The translations under genes and the position numbers were made by a program. The notes under the pieces were generated by a model. That model was given only the letters and a program-made list of their open reading frames with translations. It searched no databases and was not told the origin of the DNA. Below are positions 8,503 through 22,000 of a stretch of 47,626 bases of DNA, one piece after another. The stretch's first letter is position 1. Each line of letters begins with the position of its first letter. The DNA comes from Anaeramoeba ignava (Eukaryota > Metamonada > Anaeramoebidae), in the NCBI GenBank assembly GCA_028826165.1, contig JAPDFW010000050.1, positions 1 to 47,626 of the forward strand. The letters are read 5' to 3'.

Positions 8503-11423
8503 ATGAAAATCCAAACAATCCTTTTATCATTAATTTTATTCATATTAATATTTACAGAACATACAAAATTATATGATATTTTAGAAATAAAAAAAGATGC
8601 GAGTGAAGCTGAAATTAAGAAAGCATATCATCGACTTTCTAAAAAATATCATCCAGATTTAAATCCAAGTGAAGATGCTCATGATAAATTTATAGAGTTA
8701 GCAAATGGTATATCAATTATTACATATATTTATTTTCCTTCAAGAATTTTTAACAAAAAATTTATAATTAAATTTATAATTAAATTTATATCAAAATTTA
8801 TATCAAAATTTATATCAAAATTTATAATTAAATTTATAATTAAATTTATAATTAAATTTATATCAAAATTTATAATTATATTTATATCAAAATTTATATT
8901 TATATTTATAATTAAATTTATAATTATATTTATATCAAAATTTATAATAAAATTTATAATTATATTTATAATTAAATTTATAATTAAATTTATAATTAAA
9001 TTTATAATTAAATTTATAATTATATTTATAATTAAATTTATAATTATATTTATAATTAAATTTATAATTATATTTATATCAAAATTTATATCAAAATTTA
9101 TATCAAAATTTATAATAAAATTTATAATTAAATTTATAATCAAATTTATATCAAAAATTTATAATTAAATTTATAATTATATTTGTAATTAAATTTATAA
9201 TTATATTTTGTAATTAAATTTATAATTATATTTGTAATTAAATTTATAATTAAATTTATAATTAAATTTATATCAAAATTTATAATTATATTTGTAATTA
9301 AATTTATAATTATATTTATAATTATATTTTGTAATTAAATTTATAATTATATTTATAATTATATTTATAATTAAATTTATAATTATATTTTGTAATTAAA
9401 TTTATAATTAAATTTGTAATTAAATTTATAATTATATTTATAATTAAATTTATAATTAAATTTATAATTAAATTTATAATTAAATTTTATATTTATATTT
9501 ATAATTATATTTATAATTAAATTTATAATTAAATTTATAATTAAATTTATAATTAAATTTATAATTAAATTTATAATTAAATTTATAATTATATTTGTAA
9601 TTAAATTTATAATTATATTTATAATTAAATTTATAATTAAATTTATAATTAAATTTATATCAAAATATATAATTAAATTTATAATTAAATTTATAATTAA
9701 ATTTATATCAAAATATATAATTAAATTTATAATTAAATTTATAATTAAATTTATATCAAAATTTATAATTAAATTTATATCAAAATTTATAATTAAATTT
9801 ATATCAAAATTTATATCAAAAAGCTTATGAAATTCTATCAGATCCTCAAAAAAGGAAAATTTATGATATTCATGGAGAAGAAGGACTTCAAAATAATAGA
9901 CAAGGATTTAATCCATTTGATATTTTTCAAACGTAAAATACCAGAAATTTTTCTTGAATTGAATTGAATTGAATTGAATTCAATCAAAAAACTTGAACTA
10001 GCAAAAATTTATTACAAAAACAAAATATTTGAATTATCAAAATTCACAAATGAATGAATAAATAAAAAATAGATTCACACAATCATTTCAACAAGGATTC
10101 CCATTTACATTTGAATTTGGAGGAGGATCAAGAACCAAAAAAGGAGTTAATTTAGAATTAGAACTTTTTGTCGATTTAGTTGATTTATATAAAGGAAAAA
10201 TATTCTGGATTCCTTATACAAAAAATGTAATTTGTTCATGTCCAAAAGGTGGTTATAATTGTAAAGCTTGTAATGGAAAATCAACAAAAAGATTAGATAC
10301 TGAATTGATTGTTGTTGTTGAAGCAGGAATGCATTCAGGAGATCCTATTGTATATTTTATTCATTTCAAAATCAAAATCAAAATCAAAATCAAAATTAAA
10401 ATTTAAATTAAAATCAAAATGAAAATGAAAATGAAAATCAAAATCAAAATCAAAATCAAAATCAAAATCAAAATTAAAATGAAAATCAAAATCAAAATCA
10501 AAATTAAAATTAAAATTAAAATTAAAATTAAAATTAAAATCAAAATTAAAATCAAAATTAAAATCAAATTTAAATTTAAATCAAAATCAAAATTAAAATC
10601 AAAATTAAAATCAAAATTAAAATCAAAATTAAAAGGTTTTTGAACTTGCAGGAGATGAAGAACCAAATACTATTCCAGGAGATATTACTTTTATTCTTAC
10701 TCAAACACCTCATCAATTTTTTACTAGAAATGGAGATGATCTTTATATGAAAATAAAAGTTTCACTTTTAGATGCATTAATAGGATTTAAAGTATCAATT
10801 GCTCATTTAGATGGAACAACTTTTGAAATTGAAGAAAATACAGTTACATCACCTGGTAATCTAAATCAAATTATTTAAATCAAATATTGTTTAAATTAAA
10901 TCAATTTAAATCAAAATATTTAAATCAAAATATTTAAATCAATTTTAATCGATTATTTAAATCAATTATTTAAATCAATTTAAATCAAATATTTAAATCA
11001 AATATTCAAATCAAATATTAAAGTCAATTTAAATCAATTATTTAAATCAATTTAAATCAAATATTTAAATCAAATATTTAAATCAAATATTTAAATTAAT
11101 TTAAATCAAATATTTAAATCAAATATTTAAATCAAAATATTTAAATCAAATATTTAAATCAAATATTAAAATCAATTTAAATCAAATATTAAAATCAATT
11201 TAAATCAAATATTAAAATCAATTTAAATCAAATATTCAAATTAAATATTCAAAATTGTTTGTTTTAAAAAGGAATGATTCGGAAATATTCAGGAAAAGGA
11301 ATGCCAAAAAGAAATTTTCCTTCTGATAAAGGTGATTTACTTATTGAATTTCAAGTTGATTTTCCAAAATCACTTACAGAAAATCAAAAGAAAGAAATTT
11401 CATCAATTTTCAATCAAATTTAA
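8503..11423 (+). CDS. ER-luminal DnaJ co-chaperone, ERdj3/DNAJB11-like, five exons
   Basis: Exons by phase and GT/AG: 8503-8707, 9824-9932, 10073-10349, 10636-10855, 11272-11423; together 963 nt, 320 aa. Residues 1-19 are a hydrophobic signal peptide (MKIQTILLSLILFILIF). The J domain (~23-90) has YHPD at 49-52, as needed to stimulate Hsp70 ATPase, and continues across intron 1 as NAYEILSDPQKRKIYD. A Gly/Phe-rich linker follows. Then come the substrate-binding beta domains, with a short cysteine insert CSCPKGGYNCKAC at 159-171 that matches the CxC...CxxC pattern of ERdj3 rather than the four zinc repeats of DnaJA. The C-terminal domain includes DALIGFKVSIAHLDG and GMPKRNFPSDKGDLLIEF. There is no KDEL-type tail. 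The expected partner is the ER Hsp70 BiP. Reading straight through exon 1 gives a false repetitive 221-aa protein. Confidence 0.9.
8708..9823 (+). repeat. DnaJ intron 1: 12-bp AT-only array
   Basis: A GT...AG intron of 1116 bp (GTATATC to CAAAAAG). Apart from about 50 bases at the start it consists of AAATTTATAATT and AAATTTATATCA 12-mers, with TTTGTAATT variants in the second half. It separates the two halves of a J domain. Confidence 0.88.
10350..10635 (+). repeat. DnaJ intron 3: AAAATC/AAAATT hexamer array
   Basis: A 286-bp GT...AG intron made almost only of the hexamer also found beside the RCC1-BTB genes. It is clearly non-coding because removing it restores GDPI-VFELAGDEEPN in frame. 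Confidence 0.85.
10856..11271 (+). repeat. DnaJ intron 4: AAATCAAATATTT array
   Basis: A 416-bp GT...AG intron dominated by TTTAAATCAAATA and TTTAAATCAATT units, a different unit from introns 1 and 3 of the same gene. Confidence 0.85.
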
Positions 11424-11848
11424 ATCAAATTTAAAATTAATTTTTTGAACATTTTTTTTTAACAAGAAAATCTAAAATTTAAATCAAAAAATAAATTAGA
11501 AAACCAATCAAATATGATTTAAAAATAAAATTTAAATTAATTTTGTTTTTGAATTTTTAATTAAAATTTTTTAAGAAGAAATCAAAATTCAAAATTCAAA
11601 TTCAAAATTCAAAATTCAAATTCAAAAATAAAAAACAAAAAATTAATTAAAAATTTTTAAAAAAATTAATTAATTAAAATTGATTTAAAAATTGATTAAA
11701 ATTGATTTAAAATTGATTAAAAATTGATTAAAAATTGATTAAAAATTGATTAAAAATTAATTAAAAATTAATTAAAAATTGATTAAAAATTAATTAAATA
11801 TTGATTAAAAATTGATTAAAAATTGATTAAAAATTAATTAAAAATTAA
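11424..11848. repeat. Convergent intergenic spacer with ATTGATTAAAA repeats
   Basis: The spacer lies between the 3' ends of the DnaJ (+) and RasGEF (-) genes. 11640-11850 is an imperfect 11-12 bp array of AATTGATTAAAA/AATTAATTAAAA that runs into the RasGEF stop codon. I see no gene here. Confidence 0.75.
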
Positions 11849-14800
11849 TTAAAAATTAATTGGTTCGATTGAAGTAGAAAGTTCAAATAATAATTTATCT
11901 TTAATTTCAAGTGAATAAATTAAACCAATTATTTTTTGAATTGTTTTGTTTTCTTGAAATGAATAATCAAATTTTTGGAATTGATGAATTTGAAACCAAG
12001 TAAGAAAAAATCTTCTCCATTTTTTCCAATTAATTTTATTATCAATTTTAATAGGAATTTCTTGAATATAAGTAAGATCAAATAAATAAACACCAATATA
12101 AGGAACTATTGTTGATTTTGATTGTAAATAAGCAAGTCTTAATTGTTGAAAATTATCAACACTTGTTAATTCATCCAAATTTTTAAGAATTTGAACCAAT
12201 TTAATTGGAACATTTGCCCAAGTTTTTTCCAATCTAAAAACAGAAGAAGATTGAATTCCTGTCATTACTGCCATTAAATCATGGTAATTTTCTAATGTTC
12301 TTAATGCTGAAGCTAATTTTATAAAACTGCAAATAACTTCCACTCTTTTTGTTATTTCTTTTTCTTTTAGAATTGAATAAGAAACCCAAAAAGTAAATTT
12401 ATTGAATTGATTTGTCATTTTTGAAATCATTTGATTTTCTTCTTGTTTTTCTGTTTCTTTGTTTTTGTTTTTGTTTTTGTTTTTGGTATATTTTTGAATT
12501 AATTCCTGGAGTGAAATTTTTTGGAATGTTTTTGATGATTGAAGTGTTAATTGTTTAGCAAATAATTGGATGTTTAATTCTGTTATTGAAATATCTTCAA
12601 TTTTTTTGTTGTTTAATGTTTCTAAATCTGATTCTTTTGTTGTTTGATGTTGTGAATTATCGATTGATTCTTTTCGATATGCTATTCTATTTGATTTTTG
12701 GATTTCAATTTGGTTTTGGATTTGTATTTGAGTTTGAATTTGAGGTTGGATTTGGATTTTGATTTTATTTTCAATTTGATTTTTATTTTTATTTTCAATT
12801 TGGTTTTCATTTTTAATTTGATTTTTATTTTTATTTTCAATTTCAATTTGATTTTGATTTTGATTTTGATTTTGATTTTGATTTTGATTTTCAATTTGAT
12901 TTTGAGTTTGAATTTGATTTTGATTTTGATTTTGATTTTCAATTTGATTTTTATTTTCATTTTGATTTTGTTCTTCATTTTGATTTTGTTCTTGATTTTG
13001 ATTTTGATTTTGATTTTGATTTTTATTATTTTGATTTTGTTCTTGATTTTGATTTTGTTCTTCAATTTGATTTTGTTCTTCAATTTTATTTTCAATTTGA
13101 TTTTGATTTTGATTTTGATTTTCAATTTGATTTTGTTCTTCATTTTGATTTTGATTTTGTTCTTGATTTTGATTTTCAATTTGATTTTGATTTTGATTTT
13201 GATTTTGTTCTTCAATTTGGTTTTGATTTTCAATTTTATTTTCAATTTTATTTTGATTTTGTTCTTCTTTTTGATTTTGTTCTTCATTTTGATTTTGATC
13301 TTCTTTTTTATTTTGATCTTCTTTTTCATTTTGATTTTCATTTTGATTTTGTTCTTCGATTTTATTTTCAATTTCATTTTGTTCTTCAATTTGATTTTTA
13401 TTTTCAATTTGATTTTGATTTTCAATTTGATTTTGTTCTTGATTTTGATTTTGTTCTTCAATTTGATTTTGTTCTTCTTTTTGATTTTGATTTTCAATTT
13501 GATTTTGATTTTCAATTTGATTTTGAATTTGATTTTTATTTTGTTCTTCTTTTTCATTTTGTTCTTGATTTTGATTTTGTTCTTCAATTTGATTTTGTTC
13601 TTCATTTTCATTTTGTTCTTCAATTTGATTTTGTTCTTCAATTTGATTTTGTTCTTCTTTTTGATTTTGATCTTCTTTTTGATTTTGTTCTTCTTTTTGA
13701 TTTTGTTCTTCATTTTGATTTTGTTCTTCAATTTGTTTTTGATTTTGATTTTGTTCTTCAATTTTATTTTCAATTTGATTTTGTTCTTCAATTTGATTTT
13801 GATTTTGTTCTTCAATTTGATTTTGTTCTTCAATTTGATTTTGTTCTTGATTTTGATTTTGATTTTCAATTTGATTTTGATTTTCAATTTGATTTTGATT
13901 TTGTTCTTCAATTTGATTTTGTTCTTCTTTTTGATTTTGTTCTTCAATTTGGTTTTGATCTTCAATTTGATTTTGTTCTTGATTTTGATTTTGTTCTTCA
14001 ATTTGATTTTGTTCTTCTTTTTGATTTTGTTCTTCAATTTGATTTTGTTTTTGTTTTTGATTTTGTTCTTCAATTTGATTTTGATTTTGTTCTTCAATTT
14101 TATTTTCAATTTGATTTTGTTCTTCAATTTGATTTTGATTTTGTTCTTCAATTTGATTTTGTTCTTCTTTTTTATTTTGTTCTTCAATTTGATTTTGTTC
14201 TTCATTTTGATTTTGTTCTTGATTTTGATTTTGTTCTTCATTTTGATTTTGTTCTTCATTTTGATTTTGTTCTTGATTTTGATTTTGTTCTTCAATTTCA
14301 TTTTGATTTTCATTTTGATTTCCAATTTGATTTTTATTTTCAATTTGATTTTGATCTTCAATTTGATTTTGATTTTGATTTTCAATTTGATTTTGATCTT
14401 CATTTTGATTTTGTTCTTCATTTTGATTTTGTTCTTCAATTTGATTTTGTTCTTCAATTTGATTTTGTTCTTCAATTTGATTTTGTTCTTCTTTTTGATT
14501 TTGTTCTTCATTTTGATTTCCAATTTGTTCTTCAATTTTATTTTCATTTTGATTTTGTTCTTCATTTTGATTTTGTTCTTCTTTTTGATTTTGTTCTTCA
14601 ATTTGATTTTGTTCTTCTTTTTGATTTTGTTCTTCAATTTGATTTTGTTCTTCTTTTTGATTTTGTTCTTCAATTTGATTTTGTTCTTCTTTTTGATTTT
14701 GTTCTTCAATTTGATTTTGTTCTTCTTTTTGATTTTGTTCTTCAATTTGATTTTGATCTTGATTTTTATTTTGTTCTTCAATTTGATTTTTTTCTTCGTT

Positions 14801-17800
14801 TTGATTTTGTTCTTCTTTTTGATTTTGTTCTTCTTTTTGATTTTGTTCTTCAATTTGATTTTGTTCTTCAATTTGATTTTTATTTTGTTCTTCTTTTTGA
14901 TTTTGTTCTTCATTTTGATTTTGATTTTGATTTTGTTCTTCAATTTGATTTTGATTTTGTTCTTCAATTTGATTTTGATTTTGATTTTGTTCTTCAATTT
15001 GATTTTTTTCTTCGTTTTGATTTTGTTCTTCAATTTCATTTTGATTTTGATCTTCAATTTGATTTTGTTCTTCTTTTTTATTTTGTTCTTCAATTTGATT
15101 TTTTTCTTCGTTTTGATTTTGTTCTTCTTTTTGATTTTGTTCTTCAATTTGATTTTTTTCTTCGTTTTGATTTTGTTCTTCTTTTTGATTTTGTTCTTCT
15201 TTTTTATTTTGTTCTTCAATTTGATTTTTATTTTGTTCTTCAATTTGATTTTGTTCTTCTTTTTTATTTTGTTCTTCAATTTGATTTTGTTCTTCAATTT
15301 GATTTTGTTCTTCAATTTGATTTTGATTTTGATTTTGATTTTCAATTTGATTTTGATTTTGTTCTTCTTTTTGATTTTGTTCTTCAATTTTATTTTCAAT
15401 TTGATTTTGATTTTGTTCTTGATTTTTATTTTCAATTTCATTTTGTTCTTCAATTTGATTTTGATTTTGATTTTGATTTTGATTTTCAATTTGTTTTTGA
15501 TTTTGTTCTTCTTTTTCAATTTGATTTTGATTTTGTTCTTCTTCTTTTCGTTTCTGCTCTTTTAGTTTTTCAATTTCATAAAGATTTGTTAAATACAATT
15601 CAATCTCAATACCAAGTAACTGAAATTCAGGAGAATCATTCAAAAGTAGTAAATTTTGCTCAAAAGCAAACATTTTGGGGAAAGTTGATTTCATAATATT
15701 GATATGATCTTTTTGATGATATTTCAAACAATTCCTGAAAAATTTTGTTATATTCAATCGAATTTCTTTTTTTCCTTCTTCTTTAAAAGGTATAACTTTC
15801 GGAAATTGATAAATTTCAACAATTTTTTCATAAAATCTATCGCTATCTTCAAAAATAAGACTACTAAATTTAAGAAACATTTTTGTGAAATAGGAATCAA
15901 TATATCTTTGAGAAATCGCCATTTCCAATGCCTTGTTTAGTGTTGATGTGCTTATCCCAAAGAAGAAATCCAGTGTTTCAACATTTTTGAGTTTGGAATT
16001 TTTTGATCTGTTTGTAAGAAATGTAATGAATTGTTCTTTTTCAACTTGAATTTTTTCATCAACTTGCAGAAAAATTGAATTGAAACTTGAGAAGTAATCA
16101 TCCCAGAAATTATTTTCTTTGGCTTTTGAGTCTTGCTCATTATAATCTAGTGATTCCAAAGAATGTAATGGTGAAAATTCTTCTTTTTTGAAAATAACCA
16201 ATCGAATTGAAGAATTGTTTGTGATATTTTGCTGCATTAAATTCAGATGTTTTTGGATTGGAATAAGTGATTCTAGTTGATTTTTTGTGTTTGATTCTGA
16301 TGTAGAATTTTGGTGATATTTGATTAGAAATGCTTTATAAACATCATTTTTATCTGAAGATAATTTTAAATGGAAAATCAATTCATCGAATAAATAACTT
16401 GAATTTATTGTAAGATCAACAAGGAAAGTTTTTTTGATTTGCGTAAAGTTTTGAGTTGAACCCATTCCACGAAATATTGTAAAGTGGATAATTGCAGGTT
16501 TTGGTTGAAATTTGAGGAAGAAATATTCATTTGTCTAAGTTTTTTTTTAAAAGGAAATGAATTTTAGTAATTTTTGTTTATATTATTATATTTATATTAT
16601 ATTATGTTATGTTATTATTTACAATAATTGTGTCTGTATAATATGCAAAATTAAAATCTTTTTCTGAATCAAGCCAAATTCCAAAGCAATTAACTGAACT
16701 AATAAGTTGATTTAAATCAATATTTCCATTTTGATTTTGATTTTGGTTTTGATTTTCGTTTTCATCTTCATTTGGATTTCCATTTATATTTATATTTTGA
16801 TTTTGATTTATATTTTGATTTTGATTTTGATTTTGATTTTGATTTTCATTTTCATTTTCACTATTTGGAATTTCTACAAAATAATTATGATTTTCAGCAA
16901 CAACTTGACCTGAACTTTGATTTGAATATAAAAAAGTTGCTCTTGGATTAAAAAAATTCCACAAATCAAAACTATTTGCAAGTTTTTTTGTAACAACTTT
17001 TAAAAAGAAGCCAAAATCAAGATTTTCAACACGTAAAGAAGTGGATAATTTTTTCAAAGTTTTTGAAATTGAGCTTTCAACAGGAATTGAGGTTTTGAAT
17101 TGAGGATTATCATTAAAACCCTTTGGAAGAAAAATATCGATTTGGGAATATTTCTGTTTGATCATCAATGGGATATTTTTATCGATATAAGAGTCAAGAA
17201 AAACCTCAGAAGAAACGAATAAACCGCGATATTGAATCAAGATATCTCTTGTTCCCTTTTGAGAATATTTAAGGAATTTTTCTTTATCTTTACAAATATC
17301 ATATATTTCATGATTGTCAAATCCTGCGAACACACCGTTATTGGTTTCTAAGTTGTGTTTCAATGTGCATGCATTTAGTAATATTGATGCTGTTGTTTCT
17401 CTTGGATTAAATTTGAGTGTAGTTGATGTAAAATTTGGAAGTGCGATTGTAAATTGTGAAAAATTTTTTGGAGGTTCATTTGTTTGTTTTTTTTTGTTTT
17501 CATTTTCAGTTTTTTTTGGATCTGCAACTTGAACGAAATCCCATGAATTTGAAAATTCACTTTCAAATCTTTTGATTTTGTGAGTATTTTTTTGGTTTTC
17601 TTCTTGTGAGAAGTATAGAAACATTGATTTTTTTCTTTGTCTCTAAAAAAATATTTGGATATAAAATTAAATATAAAATTAAATATTAATCAAATATTAA
17701 TCAAATATAAATATAAAATTGGATATAAAATTAAATATAATATTGAATATAATATTAAATATAAATTAAATATAAAATTAAATCTAAATTGAATATAAAA

Positions 17801-18666
17801 TATAAATTGAATATAAATTAAATCTAAATTGAATATAAATTAAATATAAAATTAAATATTAATTAAATATAAAATTTATTATAAATTAAATTCAAATTTA
17901 CCAAAAGTTGTGGTTTCTCAACTTTTGTTTGAGGTGATAATATATTTTTTATATTTGTCTCTAAAAATTTCATATCCTTTTTAGAAACAAAATCTTTTGC
18001 AATTTGTAAAATAAGACCAGAAATATTTAATTGTATGCTTTTTGGGAATTTTTCTTGATATTTTTCAATAATTTCAATTAATTCAAAAAAATCTTTAAAT
18101 TTTAAATCTTTAATTTTTTCAGGAAATTTAATTGGAACAGTAACTTCTGCATTAAAATAGTCAATTACAATATCAAATAAAGAAAGCATATTGATAAAAG
18201 ATAATTGATTTTTTATTTTGGATTTTGATAATTTTGAAAAATTCGATCCAAATTGTTTTTTAATATTAACAATTGAAAAACTTTGAATTTTAATTAAAAT
18301 GGTAATTATTTTATTTTTATCCCTATTTATTTTTAAATGAAAATTTTGAATGAAAATTTTTTTTTCATTTAAAATTTTTTCTTGCTTTTTTTATACTTTT
18401 TCTCAAGAATAATTTCAAATTCCGAACGTGAAACTGTTTTGAATAAATGTGTCCAAATAATAATTACTTTTTCATTTATTGATTCTTGAATTTTTTGATT
18501 GCATTTTTTTGAGAATAAAATTGGGAGAATCTATTATATTTTTTTAATAAAAAAATTTTTATTTGCTTTTTCTTTTTCTTTTTCTTTTTTTTTAATTTTA
18601 ATTTTAATTTTAAATGCGAACTTTAATATTTTCTTCAAGATCTGTGTGTTTTTTTTGTGTAGTCAT
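11849..18666 (-). CDS. Ras guanine nucleotide exchange factor with giant Glu/Gln/Asn insert, five exons
   Basis: Exons (minus): 18666-18622, 18530-18397, 18322-17902, 17642-16623, 16534-11849; phases agree at every junction, giving 2101 aa. The first ~200 residues are mostly helical-looking and unrecognised. Residues ~240-690 contain three beta-rich segments, ending in [16 protein letters not shown] and IRLVIFKKE, that resemble ubiquitin-like/Ras-binding folds (inference). Residues ~750-840 fit RasGEF_N ([37 protein letters not shown]). A ~950-residue EEQNQ-type region follows. The catalytic RasGEF/Cdc25 domain (~1855-2095) contains [44 protein letters not shown] and [10 protein letters not shown], so it should load GTP onto a Ras-family protein. 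The exon 1 donor (GTTCGC) is unusual, so the first 15 residues are the least certain part. The catalytic end is certain. Confidence 0.88.
12700..15545 (-). repeat. Coding 18-bp/6-bp repeat inside the RasGEF gene
   Basis: About 2.85 kb of in-frame repeats encodes (EEQNQ[I/K/N])n and NQNQ runs between the RasGEF_N and catalytic regions. The frame stays open throughout. One other minus-strand frame (Lys/Ile/Asn) and one plus-strand frame (Leu/Ile/Phe/Asn) are open for ~945-955 codons simply because of the repeat. Confidence 0.92.
17643..17901 (-). repeat. RasGEF intron with AAATATAAAATT-type repeats
   Basis: A 259-bp GT...AG intron made of TTAAATATAAA/TTGAATATAAA units. Splicing joins ...VEKPQLL to [12 protein letters not shown] in phase 0. 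Confidence 0.75.
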
Positions 18667-19065
18667 CAATTTGGATTGTAAATGAAAAAAATAAATTAAA
18701 ATTAAAATAAAAACAAAAATAAAATAAAAATAATCAAAATAAGAAATTTTCGAAATTAAAAAAAAAAAATAAAAAAATGAAATTTAAAATTAAAAATTAA
18801 AATAAAAATTAAAAATAAAACTGGCAAATTCAATTTTAATTTTTTAAATAAAAAAAAGGAGAAAAAAATAAATAAAAAAAATAAAAAAGGAGAAAAATAA
18901 AACTAAATAAAAAAAAAAACAAGATTAAGAAAAAAATAAAAAAATAAGAAAAGAAATTTTGCTTTTTTTAATTAAATAAAAAATAAAAGAAAAAATAATT
19001 AAATAAAAAAAAAATAAAAAAAATTTTAATTTAAAAAAATCATTTTTTTTTTCAATTATTTGAGA
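18667..19065. promoter_or_regulatory. Divergent promoter region, RasGEF (-) and beta-tubulin (+)
   Basis: Nearly pure A/T DNA with long A runs. A TTTTGCTTTTTT motif lies at 18957-18968, about 100 bases before the tubulin ATG. A CATTTTTTTTTTC tract lies just upstream of that ATG. On the minus strand TTTTTTTCATTT stands about 20 bases before the RasGEF ATG. No gene seen. Confidence 0.4.
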
Positions 19066-22000
19066 ATGAGAGAAATTGTTCATATTCAAGTAGGACAAGC
19101 AGGAAATCAAGTTGGTTCAAAATTTTGGGAAGATGTTTGTATAGAACATGGAATAAATAAGAACGGAGAATATGATGGAGATAGTGAACTTCAACTTGAA
19201 AGAATTGGTGTTTATTTTAATCAAGCTGGTGGAGGTATTTTGTTTTATTTGATTAAAAATCTTTCAATTTTTTTTTCCCTTCATTCTTTTCTTATAATTT
19301 TTTTTTTGAATTCTTACGTTTTCGTTATTTAAATTTATCTATTAAATATATAATTAAATTTATAAACAAATTCATCTATTAAATTTATAAACAAATATAT
19401 AATTAAATATATTACTAAATATATTATTAAATTTATAAACAAATTTATTATTAGATTCATTATTAAATATATTATTAAATTTATAAACAAATATATAATT
19501 AAATATATTACTAAATATATTATTAAATTTATCTATTAAATTCATTATTAAATTCATTATTAAATTCATTATTAAATTAATTATTAAATTCATTATTAAA
19601 TTCATTATTAAATTCATAAACAAATTTATAATTAAATTTATTATTAAATTTATTATTAAATATATAATTAAATTTATTATTAAATTTATTATTAAATTCA
19701 TTATTAAATTTATTATTAAATTCATTAAATTTATCTATTAAATTTATCTATTAAATATATAAATTCATTAATAAATTCATTTATTATTAAATTTATTATT
19801 AAATTTATTATTAAATTTATTATTATTAAATTCATTATTAAAATTATTAAATTCATTATTAAATTTATCTATTAAATATATTATTAAATTCATTATTAAA
19901 TTCATTATTAAATTTATTATTAAATTCATTATTAAATTCATTATTAAAATTCATTATTAAATTCATTTATTAAATTCATTATTAAATTCATAATTAAATT
20001 TATTATTAAATTTATAATTAAATACATTATTAAATTCATTATTAAATTCATTATTAAATTTATTATTAAATTTATAATTAAATTTATTATTAAATTCATT
20101 ATTAAATTTATTATTAAATATATTATTAAATTCATTATTAAATTTATAAACAAATTCATTATTAAATATATAATTAAATTTATAAACAAATTCATCTATT
20201 AAATTTATAATTAAATATATAATTAAATATATTACTAAATATATATCAAAATTTATATCAAAATATATATTAAAATTTATATCAAAATTTATATCAAAAT
20301 TTATATTAAAATTTATTTCAAAATATATATCAAAATTTATATTAAAATGTATATCAAAATTCATTATTTAAAAAAAGGACGATATGTACCAAGATCAATC
20401 TTAGTAGATTTAGAACAAGGAACTATGGATTCAGTAAAATCCGGACCTTATGGAAAATTATTCAAACCCAATAGTTTTGTACATGGAACAAGTGGGGGAG
20501 CAAATAATTGGGCGAAAGGATATTACACTGAAGGAGCAGAATTAGTGGAAAGCATACTTGAGCAAGTAAGAAAAGAAGCAGAAAATTGCGACTGTCTTCA
20601 AGGTTTTCAAATGGTTCATTCACTTGGAGGAGGAACAGGTTCAGGTTTAGGAACTCTTATTTTGTCACGAATTAGAGAAGAATTTCCAGACAGAATGATT
20701 GCTGCTTTTTCTATTATTCCTTCTAGAAAAGTTAGTGATGCTGTTGTTGAGCCTTATAATGCTACTTTGTCTATTCATCAACTCGTTGATAATGCTGATC
20801 ATGTCATGTGCATTGATAATGAGGCTCTTTATGATATTTGTAATAATACTTTGAAATTGTCAAATCCTACTTATCCTGATCTTAATCATCTTGTTTCTCT
20901 TGTTATGAGTGGGATTACTTGTTGTTTACGTTTTCCTGGTAATTTTTTTAAATATTAATTTGAAATATTATTTTTAAATATTATTTTGAAATTTTATTTA
21001 ATTTGAAATTTGAATTAATTTGGAATTTGAATTAATTTGAAATTTTTATTTAATTTGAAATTTTAATTAATTTGAAATTTAATTTAATTTGGAATTTGAA
21101 TTAATTTGAAATTTGAATTAATTTGAAATTTTATTGTATTTGAAATTTGAATTAATTTGAAATTTTAATTAATTTGAAATTTGAATTAATTTGGAATTTG
21201 AATTAATTTGGAATTTGAATTAATTTGAAATTTGAATTAATTTGAAATTTTAATTAATTTGAAATTGAATTAATTTGGAATTCGAATTATTTTGAAAATT
21301 TATTTAATTTGAAATTTTTATTGAATTTGAAATTTTAATTAATTTGAAATTTAATTTAATTTGGAATTTGAATTATTTTGAAAATTGAATTAATTTGAAA
21401 TTTTTAATTAATTTGAAATTTGAATTAATTTGAAATTGAATTAATTTGAAATTTTAATTAATTTGAAATTTATTTAATTTGAAATTTGAATTAATTTGAA
21501 ATTTGAATTAATTTGGAATTTGAATTAATTTGAAATTTGAATTAATTTGGAATTTGAATTAATTTAAATTTTATTTAATTTGAAATTTGAATTAATTTGA
21601 AATTTTATTTAATTTGAAATTTTAATTAATTTGAAATTTGAATTAATTTGAAATTTGAATAAATTTGAAATTTTATTAATTTGAAATTTTTATTTAATTT
21701 AAAATTTATTTAATTTGAAATTTGAAATTTTTATTGAATTTGAAATTTTTATTGAATTTGAAATTTTTATTGAATTTGAAATTTTTATTGAATTTGAAAT
21801 TTTTATTGAATTTGAAATTTTTATTGAATTTGAATTGTTTTGAAAAAAAAAAAATAGGACAACTTAATTCTGATTTAAGAAAATTAGCAGTCAACTTAAT
21901 CCCTTTCCCAAGATTACATTTCTTCTTTGTTGGATTTGCACCATTAACAAGACGTGATTCAGTAGGATACACTTCAATGTCCATAGCAGAACTAACACAA

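Noticed and set aside
8503-9168. A 221-aa protein with FIIKFIIKF repeats
   Set aside because: It is exon 1 of the DnaJ gene read into intron 1; splicing at 8707/9824 restores a normal J domain.
10403-10666. Lys-Ile and Phe-Asn low-complexity reading frames in intron 3 of DnaJ
   Set aside because: They are hexamer-repeat shadows within an intron that interrupts GDPI/VFEL.
12682-15565. Two ~950-aa proteins in the other open frames of the RasGEF repeat
   Set aside because: Their composition is a direct by-product of the EEQNQ repeat; there are no start context, domains or flanking coding sequence.
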